NCBI RefSeq assembly: GCF_002920535.1 | Contig: NZ_PQSS01000002.1 | Location: 62,001 to 126,000, forward strand | Length of the DNA stretch: 64,000 nt | Reading direction: 5' to 3' | Origin: Streptomyces sp. Ru71 | Lineage (GTDB): Bacteria > Actinomycetota > Actinomycetes > Streptomycetales > Streptomycetaceae | In this document: piece after piece, positions 33,736 through 41,008 of the stretch | Numbering within the stretch: the first letter of the stretch is position 1 | Layout: each line of letters starts with the position of its first letter | Position numbers and translations under genes: made by a program | The notes under the pieces: generated by a model | Seen by the model: the letters and a program-made list of their open reading frames with translations, nothing else | The model's database searches: none | What the model was told of the DNA's origin: nothing

Positions 33736-34698
33736 ATGTCCAGTGCGGCATCTTGCACCACCAATGAGCGTCACACCGATCACCCGGGTGAGGAGCATCC
33801 TGGTCTGCCGTTGCCTCTGGTGCACCGGGCCAGGCGCGAGGACGCCTTCGTCACCGGCTGGCAGCGCGCGGGGGCGGAGGGGTCCTTCGTCGTCAGCGGA
33901 CGCTGGCCCGCCCACCACCCCTTCTTCCCGCCCGTCGACGGCACGTACGACCCGCTCCTGGTCGCGGAGACCATGCGCCAGGCGGGCATTCTGATCGTTC
34001 ACGCAGGTTACGCGGTGCCCGTCGGGTACCAGTTCCTGCTCAGCACCTTCCGCTACAGCTGCGCCACCGAGCTGCTGCGGGTGGACGCGGGACCGGCCGA
34101 CATCGACGTCCTCGTGCAGTGCTCCGACATCGAGTGGCGCAAGCTGCGGCCCCAGTCGATGCGGATCGCCATGACCGTGCGCCGGGGCGGGAACGTGGTG
34201 GCGCGCGGGCTGTTCGTGGCCAAGTTCATCAGCCCGTCCATCTACGTCCGGCTGCGCGGCGAGCGGGCGGTACCGCGCACCTGGGTCAGCGACGCCGTCC
34301 CCGTCCCGCCGGCGCCGGCCGGGCGCACCAGGGCCGAGGACGTGGTGATTGCGCCGGCCGCGGAGCCGGGGCAGTGGCTGCTGAGAGTGGACACCACCCA
34401 TCCCACGCTGTTCCAGGGGCGCAAGGACCACGTCCCCGGGATGCTGCTGTTCGAGGCGGCCCGGCAGACGGCGCAGGTCCTGCACGCGCCGAGCCCGTTC
34501 GTCCCCGCCTGCGGGGAGATCGCCTTCCACCGCTACGCCGAGTTCGACTCCCCGTGCCTGATACAGGCCGAACGGCTGCCGTCCCAGGGGGCCGTTCGGG
34601 TCGTCGGAAAACAAGACGGAGCACCGGTTTTTTCTTCGGTGTTCACCGAACGTACGGCTGCGGCCTGCGTGCCCGTGGGTGCGGGACAGCCGGCGTGA
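33736..34698 (+). CDS. AfsA-family butyrolactone synthase
   Basis: A 320-residue AfsA homologue with two hotdog-like AfsA repeats (about residues 45-150 and 205-300). The repeats are marked by PAHHPFFPPVDGTYDPLL, QFLLSTFRYSC, HPTLFQGRKDHVPGMLLFEA and FHRYAEFDSPCLIQAE. The family couples a beta-ketoacyl-ACP with dihydroxyacetone phosphate to start a butyrolactone or related signal. The start at 33736 follows GGGGGAG; an earlier in-frame ATG at 33685 lies inside the operator and was rejected. The stop overlaps the reductase gene (GTGA). Confidence 0.9.
   Translation: MSSAASCTTNERHTDHPGEEHPGLPLPLVHRARREDAFVTGWQRAGAEGSFVVSGRWPAHHPFFPPVDGTYDPLLVAETMRQAGILIVHAGYAVPVGYQFLLSTFRYSCATELLRVDAGPADIDVLVQCSDIEWRKLRPQSMRIAMTVRRGGNVVARGLFVAKFISPSIYVRLRGERAVPRTWVSDAVPVPPAPAGRTRAEDVVIAPAAEPGQWLLRVDTTHPTLFQGRKDHVPGMLLFEAARQTAQVLHAPSPFVPACGEIAFHRYAEFDSPCLIQAERLPSQGAVRVVGKQDGAPVFSSVFTERTAAACVPVGAGQPA
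34608..34633 (+). promoter_or_regulatory. Intragenic candidate ARE within the 3' end of afsA
   Basis: AAAACAA-N9-CCGGTTTTTT inside the afsA coding sequence, 62 bp upstream of the NmrA-type gene. The A- and T-runs are striking in this GC-rich codon context. It could drive or block an internal promoter for the reductase. Confidence 0.5.
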
Positions 34699-35573
34699 TC
34701 CTGGTGACCGGAGCCACCGGCACGGTCGGCTCGCTGGTGGCCCACCGCCTGGCCCCACGGCACCGGGTGCGGTTGCTGACCCGGCGGCCGGACCGGATCA
34801 CGGTGACCGGGCCGTACGTCGAGATCGCGCAGGGAGACTACGCCGACAAGGACTCCCTGCGCCGGGCACTGTACGGAGTGCGGACGGCGTTCCTGGTCAC
34901 CACCCCGGTGGCCGCGACGGACGACGCGCTGTTCCTGGCGGAGGCCAGGGCCGCGGGTGTGCGCCATGTGGTCAAGCTGTCCGCGGCCGCCGTGCAGGAC
35001 GTCGAGGCACGGGACCTCATCACCCGCTGGCAGCGGACCAACGAGGAGCTCCTGCGCGAGTCGGGGCTCGCCTGGACGCTGCTGCGGCCGCGGGCCTTCA
35101 TGTCCAACACGCTCTCCTGGCGGACGTCCGTCTGCGGCGACGGGACGGTGCGGGCCCTGCACGGAACGTCCGCGAACGCCTGCGTGGACCCCCGGGACGT
35201 GGCGGAGGTGGCGGTGCGCGCACTGACCGCACCCGGCCACGCCTACCGGGCGTACACCCTGACCGGGCCACGGGCGATCGCGGCCGTCGAACAGACCGCG
35301 ATCCTCGCCGATGTGCTGCAACGCCCGCTGCGCTTCGAGGAGTTAGCCCTCGAAGAGGCCCGGGAGGCGCTGCTGCGCCGCTACCCGGAACCGATCGCAC
35401 GGGCACTCCTGGAGAGCGCCGGGCGGCAGCAGGACGGTGCGAAGGTGCGGGTGGCCGACACGGTCCGGCAGGTCACGGGGCACCCGCCGCGCTCGTACGA
35501 GACATGGGCCTTCGACCACCGGCACGCCTTCAGCCGGGCCCGGTCCCCCGCGAGCCGGCTGGCTCTGCGCTAG
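34695..35573 (+). CDS. NmrA-like NAD(P)-binding reductase, probable butyrolactone biosynthesis
   Basis: A 292-residue atypical SDR/NmrA protein. It has VTGATGTVGSLVAH at the N-terminus, KLSAAAVQD in place of the usual catalytic region, and LRPRAFMSN and YTLTGPRAI of the NmrA group. Following afsA directly (GTGA overlap), it is the likely reductase in signal synthesis. It contains a TTA leucine codon at 35343-35345, the only in-frame TTA I noticed in the window, which would make it dependent on bldA tRNA. The 3' end overlaps the second TetR gene by 44 bp on the opposite strand. Confidence 0.82.
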   Translation: MILVTGATGTVGSLVAHRLAPRHRVRLLTRRPDRITVTGPYVEIAQGDYADKDSLRRALYGVRTAFLVTTPVAATDDALFLAEARAAGVRHVVKLSAAAVQDVEARDLITRWQRTNEELLRESGLAWTLLRPRAFMSNTLSWRTSVCGDGTVRALHGTSANACVDPRDVAEVAVRALTAPGHAYRAYTLTGPRAIAAVEQTAILADVLQRPLRFEELALEEAREALLRRYPEPIARALLESAGRQQDGAKVRVADTVRQVTGHPPRSYETWAFDHRHAFSRARSPASRLALR

Positions 35574-36279
35574 GCCCTGCCGGCCGGGGTCCGGGGACGA
35601 GGGGGCGGGCGTCCCCGGACCCGCGGTCGGCGCCGTCCTCGGGAGGGGGCGCCGCCTCGGGCCGGGCGCGGGCGCTGCCGGCCGGTGTGAGCCGGCCCAG
35701 CGCGTCCTCGGTGGCGATGCGGGGCATCATCAGCCGCCAGAAGGCGGCGAGGGTCGGCTCGGACAGCCACTCGGTGTTGCGCCGGCCCAGCGCCTCCAGG
35801 CCCGTGGTGGCCGCCACGATCACGGCGGCCAGTTCCTGCTGCTCCACCGACTCGACGAGCGTGCCCTCGTCGGCGGCCTCCGCGACGAGCTGCTGGACGC
35901 AGCCCTGCCACTCCTGGAGCAGGTCGAGACCCGTGCGCTGCTCCGCCGCGCAGCTCAGCCGGAACCCGGCGCGGGCCACCACGTCCCGCATCAGCCGGTC
36001 GGCGAGCGCGTGCGACATGTCCGTCAGCCGCTGCAGCGCCTGTCCCTGATGGCGGGTCATCACCCGGGCGACCCGGCGCAGCGTGGTCGCGGCCTCGTGC
36101 TCCACGGCATGGGCCACGGCGGCCTTGCTCTTGAAGTGGAAGTTCAGCGCGCCGACGCTGACGCCGGCGCGGGCGCTGATGTCCGTGAGCCGGGACTGCT
36201 CGTACCCGTAGCGCTCGAAGGTGCAGGCCGCAGCCTCAATGAGGGCCTGCCGGGTGCGCGCGGCACGTTCCTGTTTCAT
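35530..36279 (-). CDS. TetR-family regulator, butyrolactone receptor-like (possible pseudoreceptor)
   Basis: A 249-residue TetR protein. The HTH part (TRQALIEAAACTFERYGYE to ISARAGVSVGALNFHFKSKAA) is of the ArpA/ScbR type with ALNFHF in place of ALYFHF. The ligand domain is followed by about 45 residues of a disordered Pro/Ala/Gly tail. Many butyrolactone loci carry such a second homologue (ScbR2-like) that no longer binds the native lactone; assigning that role here is inference. The ATG at 36279 follows GGAG. Two operator-like sites lie between it and the FAD-oxidase operon. Confidence 0.82.
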   Translation of the reverse strand: MKQERAARTRQALIEAAACTFERYGYEQSRLTDISARAGVSVGALNFHFKSKAAVAHAVEHEAATTLRRVARVMTRHQGQALQRLTDMSHALADRLMRDVVARAGFRLSCAAEQRTGLDLLQEWQGCVQQLVAEAADEGTLVESVEQQELAAVIVAATTGLEALGRRNTEWLSEPTLAAFWRLMMPRIATEDALGRLTPAGSARARPEAAPPPEDGADRGSGDARPLVPGPRPAGPSAEPAGSRGTGPG

Positions 36280-36375
36280 CGCGGGGGGCTCCAGTAGACG
36301 GTCGGAGGGCGGCGCGTGCGGGAGGCGAGGCCCCGCGCACCACTTGGTGTTCACCGGCAGGCCGCCTCACCGATC

Positions 36376-36400
36376 ATAAAACCAGCGTTCTGGTTTGTAT
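36376..36400 (-). promoter_or_regulatory. Candidate ARE upstream of the second TetR gene
   Basis: Minus-strand reading ATACAA-N9-CTGGTTTTAT. It also forms an AAACCAG/CTGGTTT palindrome. It lies about 97 bp before the TetR start, in the 300-bp divergent gap 36280-36579. Confidence 0.65.
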
Positions 36401-36494
36401 TCGAGTCTTCCAGCCGCCCTGATCGGCAGGCAAATTCCGGCCGGCCCTCGCTCCCGGGGTGTGCGCGAACCCGGCACAGAGCGTGCGCGATCCA

Positions 36495-36520
36495 GAAAGA
36501 AACCTGGCTCCCGGTTCTCT
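36495..36520 (+). promoter_or_regulatory. Candidate ARE upstream of the oxidase operon
   Basis: GAAAGAA-N9-CCGGTTCTCT, ending 60 bp before the VAO-type oxidase start. It shares the spacing of the other five sites and suggests direct butyrolactone control of the rightward tailoring operon. Confidence 0.55.
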
Positions 36521-36579
36521 AACGTCCAGTGCGACCCGCCGATCAGGCCCGGAGAACGAGGGAACCCCGAGGTGCTTTC

Positions 36580-38070
36580 ATGACCGTGCTCAGCCCTGCC
36601 GCCACCGGAGCCGACGTCCTGGACCAGGTGGCACAGGCAGTCGGAGCCGACCGCATCACCCTTGCCCCGCCCGCGGATTCGTCGACGCCGGGGACCACCA
36701 CGCTCGGACCGAACACCAGCCTGTTCCGTTCCCGCGGGGTGCGCGGAGTGGTGCGGCCGCGCACGGCCGAGGAAGTGCGGCGCATCGTCGAGCTCTTCGG
36801 CCGGTCCGCCGACTCCGGCTCCCTGCACGCCTACAGCACCGGCGGCAACTGGGGCCTCGGCTCCCGCGAACCGGCCCGCGACGGCGCCCTCGTCCTGGAC
36901 CTGAGCGGCATGGACCGGATCCGTGAGATCAACACGGACGAGGGCTGGGCCGTCGTCGAACCCGGCGTCACCCAGGCCGAGCTGGCCGCCCGGCTGCAGG
37001 ACACCGACCGCATGATCAACGTCACCGTCTCCTCGGCCCGCACCGGAGTGGTCGGCAACGCCCTGGACCGCGGCGTCGGCCTGCGCCACCAGCGCGTCGA
37101 CGACCTCGTGGGGCTCGAAGTGGCCCTGCCCAGCGGCGAACTGGTGCACATCGGCTGGTGGCCCCGGCCCGACCGGTCCACGCCCGTCTACCCCTACGGT
37201 CTGGGTCCCTCGCTGCTGCAGACCTTCGTCCAGTCCGACCTCGGCATCGTGACCGCGGCCGCGATCCGGCTGCTGCCGCGCCCCGAGGCGCTCAAGGTCG
37301 TCCGGCTCGGCTTCGCCGCCGAGAACATCGTCGCGGCGTTCGACGAGGTGCGCCGCTGGGTGGCGCAGGGCCTGGCCAGCGGCGTCGTCAAGGCCTACAA
37401 CCCGGCCGCGGCGCGGGCCTACGACCACACCGGGGACGACTTCCTGCTGCACGTGTGCGTCGACGGCACCGAGGAGTCCGTCGCCGCGATGACCCGGGTC
37501 GTGGTCGACACCGCCGAGGCCTCGGGCCTGTTCACCGAGGTGTCCACCACCGACGCGACCGACCCCGAGCGCCCCAACCACGAGGTCGCCGTCCGCGTCG
37601 AGCGCGCCTACGCCGGTGACCCGGACGAGACCGACGCCCTGTTCGAGGCGAAGATGGGCCGGCCGGCCGACCGGATCGACCCCGACGGCGGCTTCCTGTT
37701 CTTCCTGCCGCTCGTCCCGTTCACCGGCACCGACCTCGCCCGCGCCGTCGACTTCCTCGACCAGGTGCGGACCGAGACCGGCATCCGCTGCGGCGCCACC
37801 CTCAACGCGCTCAACGCGGACGTCGTCGACTGCGTCGTCACGATGAAGTTCGACCGCACCGACGCCGACGAGGCGGCCCGCGCCCACCGCGCCCTGGACC
37901 GGCTCCACGAGCTGTTCACCGCGCAGGGCTTCCTGCCCTACCGCCTCGACGTCGAGCACACCCACTACGCCGACGCGCTCGCGGCCGACCCCGGTGCCCG
38001 GGAGCTCGGCCGCCGCATCAAGACCGCCCTGGACCCCCACCAGGCCATCGCGCCGGGCCGCTACGCGTGA
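36580..38070 (+). CDS. FAD-linked oxidase, vanillyl-alcohol oxidase / 4-cresol dehydrogenase type
   Basis: A 496-residue PCMH-fold flavoprotein. The FAD-binding half shows VVRPRTAEEVRRIVE, the PP-loop STGGNWGLGS and VEPGVTQAELAARL. The C-terminal cap ends LDPHQAIAPGRYA, as in VAO and cresol dehydrogenases. Such enzymes oxidise para-substituted phenols or benzylic positions, so a tyrosine-derived phenol or a naphthol are possible substrates; neither is proved. The ATG at 36580 follows GAGGTG. It is the first gene of the plus-strand tailoring operon. Confidence 0.82.
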   Translation: MTVLSPAATGADVLDQVAQAVGADRITLAPPADSSTPGTTTLGPNTSLFRSRGVRGVVRPRTAEEVRRIVELFGRSADSGSLHAYSTGGNWGLGSREPARDGALVLDLSGMDRIREINTDEGWAVVEPGVTQAELAARLQDTDRMINVTVSSARTGVVGNALDRGVGLRHQRVDDLVGLEVALPSGELVHIGWWPRPDRSTPVYPYGLGPSLLQTFVQSDLGIVTAAAIRLLPRPEALKVVRLGFAAENIVAAFDEVRRWVAQGLASGVVKAYNPAAARAYDHTGDDFLLHVCVDGTEESVAAMTRVVVDTAEASGLFTEVSTTDATDPERPNHEVAVRVERAYAGDPDETDALFEAKMGRPADRIDPDGGFLFFLPLVPFTGTDLARAVDFLDQVRTETGIRCGATLNALNADVVDCVVTMKFDRTDADEAARAHRALDRLHELFTAQGFLPYRLDVEHTHYADALAADPGARELGRRIKTALDPHQAIAPGRYA

Positions 38071-38146
38071 ACCGCGCCGCGCGGCGCCCCTCGCACCGCC
38101 CCCACAGTCCCGTATCCCGTCACCACGCACGCTGGGAGACCGTTGC

Positions 38147-39349
38147 ATGACCTTCCTGGACACCCCCGAGACCTCGGTGGTTCCCAACACGGCCGAGGGC
38201 ATCCTCGCCCGTGCCCGAGCCATCGCGCCGACCCTGCGCGAGCACGCCCAGCGCATCGAGGACACCCGGCAGCTGCCCGAGGACATCGTCGACCTGCTGC
38301 GCAGCACGGGCGTCTTCCGGATGGCCGTGCCCAAGTCCTGGGGCGGACCCGAGCTGGACGCCGTCCAGCAGACGGAGGTCATCGAGGCCCTCGCCATCGG
38401 TGACTCCTCCGCCGCCTGGTGCGCCATGATCGGCATGGACACGCCGATCTACGCCGGCTTCATGGACGAAGCCGTCGCCCGCGAGCTGTTCGACGACCCC
38501 GACGTCGTCACGGCGGGCGCGATCATGCCGATGGGCAAGGCCGAGCGGGTGCCGGGCGGCTACCGGGTCAGCGGCCAGTGGCACTTCGGCAGCGGCATCA
38601 CCCACAGCAAGTGGGTCGTCGGCGGCGTCTTCGTCACCGTCGACGGCGAACTGGAGACCAACCCGCGCACCGGCGCGGGCCCGCACTGGCGGATCGTCCT
38701 CGCCCCGCAGAGCGCCTTCGAGATCCAGGACACCTGGAACACGACCGGCCTGCGCGGCAGCGGCAGCCGTGACTACCGGGTGCAGGACCTGTTCGTGCCC
38801 GAGGAGCACACCTTCAGCTTCGCGACGCCGCGCGTCACCGGAGCCAACGCCACCCCGGACGCCGTGCTGCGCAACATGTCCGGTGTGCCGCTGGGCGTCG
38901 CCCGTGCCGCCCTCGACCACGTCCGCGAGATGGCCGCCACCCGCTTCGACCGGGCCGCGCAGACCTCCTGGGCGGAGACCTACCGGGTCCAGATGGCGCT
39001 CGCCCAGGCCGAGATGGACCTCGGCGCCGCCCGCTACGCCGTCTACGGCTCGCTGCGCGAGCAGTGGGAGCTGCTGGAGGCCGGCGGCCGGCAGACCCCC
39101 GACGAGCAGGTGGCCTCGGTGCTCGCCCGCGTCAACGCCTTCCGCACCGCCCGTGACGTCGTGGCCCGCCTGTTCGACCTGGTGGCGACCGCGGCCGTCT
39201 ACCAGCCCTCGCCGCTGGACCGCTGGCTGCGCGACCTCAACACGATGTGCCAGCACGTCATCGCGCAGGACCAGGTGATCCAGTCCGCCGGCGCCCATCT
39301 GCTCGGCGGCACCCCGCAGAACCCGTACTCGGTCGGCAGCGTCGTCTGA
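38147..39349 (+). CDS. Acyl-CoA dehydrogenase-fold flavin monooxygenase (HsaA/DszC-like)
   Basis: A 400-residue protein with the acyl-CoA dehydrogenase fold: helical N-terminus, middle domain VSGQWHFGSGITHSKWVVGG and helical C-terminus with HLLGGTPQNPYSVGS. The WHFGSG segment and the absence of the catalytic glutamate loop fit group D flavin monooxygenases that use free reduced flavin and O2, rather than beta-oxidation enzymes. The flavin reductase at 27772-28311 would be the partner. It probably hydroxylates an aromatic ring. GGGAG precedes the ATG. Confidence 0.78.
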   Translation: MTFLDTPETSVVPNTAEGILARARAIAPTLREHAQRIEDTRQLPEDIVDLLRSTGVFRMAVPKSWGGPELDAVQQTEVIEALAIGDSSAAWCAMIGMDTPIYAGFMDEAVARELFDDPDVVTAGAIMPMGKAERVPGGYRVSGQWHFGSGITHSKWVVGGVFVTVDGELETNPRTGAGPHWRIVLAPQSAFEIQDTWNTTGLRGSGSRDYRVQDLFVPEEHTFSFATPRVTGANATPDAVLRNMSGVPLGVARAALDHVREMAATRFDRAAQTSWAETYRVQMALAQAEMDLGAARYAVYGSLREQWELLEAGGRQTPDEQVASVLARVNAFRTARDVVARLFDLVATAAVYQPSPLDRWLRDLNTMCQHVIAQDQVIQSAGAHLLGGTPQNPYSVGSVV

Positions 39350-39416
39350 GCGCCGATCCGCACCGGCCCCCACGCCGGACCCCCACCCCACGAACGAAGG
39401 AATTGGGACCAGCCTG

Positions 39417-40910
39417 ATGGCAACCACGACCGAACCCGCTCTCGACTTCGAGGCCGACTCCACCCGGCAAGTGAGCCCCGAGCAGACCGACGCCCGCTGG
39501 GGCGGCCGGCTGTGGGGCATGCTCATCGTGCTGTGCGGCGCGATGTTCCTGGACGCGCTGGACAACGCCATGGTCGGTATCGCCGTGCCGCCGATCCAGT
39601 CCGACCTCGGCATGTCCACCTCGGCCGTGCAGTGGGTGGTCAGCGCCTACGTGCTCGGTTTCGGCGGCTTCCTGCTCCTCGGCGGACGCCTCGCCGACCT
39701 GGTGGGCCGCCGCAAGATCCTGCTCGCCGCGGTCGGCGTCTTCGCCGTCGCCTCACTCGTCGGCGGCATCGCGGACAGCGGCACCCTGGTGATCGCCGCC
39801 CGCTTCGTGATGGGCGCGTCCGCCGCGTTCACCGCGCCGGCGGGCCTGGCCATCATCATGACGACGTTCCCCGAGGGCGCCGCCCGCAACCGCGCGGTCA
39901 GCATCTACACCGCCTGCGGCGCGGCCGGCTTCTCGCTCGGCCTCATCCTCGGCGGTCTGCTCACCGAGCTGGGCTGGCGCTGGACCTTCCTGCTGCCCGT
40001 CCCGGTGGCCCTCGCCGTCCTCTTCGGCGCCCTCGCCCTGGTCCCGCGTGACCCGGCGCGCGCGCCCGGCAAGCGCAGCTACGACGTGGCCGGCGCCGTC
40101 ACCGTCTCCGCCGCGATGCTGCTGCTCGTCTACACCATCGTCATGGCGCCCACCTACGGCTGGGGCAGCGCCCGCACCATCGGCCAGTTCGCCGGCACGG
40201 CCCTGCTGCTCGCCCTGTTCGTCACCATCGAGCGCAAGGTCGAGGAGCCGCTGCTGCGCCTCGGGCTGCTGCGCAACAAGGGCCTGGTCGGGGCCGCGCT
40301 CGCCGCCGCCGCGATCCTGGGCACGTACATGAGCTTCCAGTTCGTCGGCTCGCTGTACATGCAGACGCTGCGGGGCTGGTCGCCGCTGGAGATGGCGCTG
40401 GCCTTCCTGCCGGCCGGTCTGCTCATCGCCGCCATCGCCCCCAACGCGGGCAAGCTGGTCGGCAAGTTCGGCCCGGCCTGGATGATCTTCGCGGGCTTCG
40501 TCGCCTACACGGCCGCCTACCTGCTGTTCCTCCAGATCGACGAGAACTCCGGCTACGTCGCCACGATGCTGCCGACGATGCTCCTCATCGGTGTCGCCTT
40601 CCCGTTCTCCTTCACCGGCTCCTACGTGCAGGCCACGTCCGGCGTCGCCGACTCCGAGCAGGGGCTGGCCGCGGGCGTGCTGCAGACCGGCTACCAGGTG
40701 GGCGCCGCGGTGGTCCTCGCCGTCGTCACCGCCACCATGTCGGTCGACCACGAGGGCAAGACCGCGCACGGCGCCGCGTCGCTGATGGACAGCTACCGCG
40801 ACGGCGTGTACGTGGTGGCCGGCATCTCCGCGGTCACCATGCTGTTCGCCCTGATCTCGGCCCTGCGGGGAGCGGCACGCCGCCGCGCGGCACAGGCCGC
40901 CGGCAACTGA
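39417..40910 (+). CDS. MFS drug exporter, DHA2 family (14 TM)
   Basis: A 497-residue membrane protein with about 14 hydrophobic segments. It shows the DHA2 signatures MFLDALDNAMVGIAVPPI in TM1, RLADLVGRRKILL in loop 2-3 and the motif C region GAAGFSLGLILGGLL. The family exports hydrophobic compounds by proton antiport. In this operon it is the natural self-resistance and efflux gene for the cluster product. Two similar MFS genes occur outside the cluster at 52.9 and 59.2 kb. Confidence 0.9.
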   Translation: MATTTEPALDFEADSTRQVSPEQTDARWGGRLWGMLIVLCGAMFLDALDNAMVGIAVPPIQSDLGMSTSAVQWVVSAYVLGFGGFLLLGGRLADLVGRRKILLAAVGVFAVASLVGGIADSGTLVIAARFVMGASAAFTAPAGLAIIMTTFPEGAARNRAVSIYTACGAAGFSLGLILGGLLTELGWRWTFLLPVPVALAVLFGALALVPRDPARAPGKRSYDVAGAVTVSAAMLLLVYTIVMAPTYGWGSARTIGQFAGTALLLALFVTIERKVEEPLLRLGLLRNKGLVGAALAAAAILGTYMSFQFVGSLYMQTLRGWSPLEMALAFLPAGLLIAAIAPNAGKLVGKFGPAWMIFAGFVAYTAAYLLFLQIDENSGYVATMLPTMLLIGVAFPFSFTGSYVQATSGVADSEQGLAAGVLQTGYQVGAAVVLAVVTATMSVDHEGKTAHGAASLMDSYRDGVYVVAGISAVTMLFALISALRGAARRRAAQAAGN

Positions 40911-40929
40911 CGACCCCCTCGCGCAGGCG

Positions 40930-40965
40930 CACTGGGGGCCGGTCCGGCGCGGCCGGCCCCCGGTG
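40930..40965. terminator. Hairpin after the MFS gene
   Basis: A 13-bp stem with one G-U pair (40930-40942 with 40953-40965) sits between the exporter and the next ligase. It may act as a partial terminator or set transcript ratios within the operon. Confidence 0.6.
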
Positions 40966-41008
40966 CGTGCGCACGTTCCCGGCATCACACGATCCAAAGG
41001 TGCGACCA

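Noticed and set aside
38147..39349. Beta-oxidation acyl-CoA dehydrogenase
   Set aside because: The middle-domain segment and the presence of a flavin reductase in the cluster fit the monooxygenase branch of the fold.
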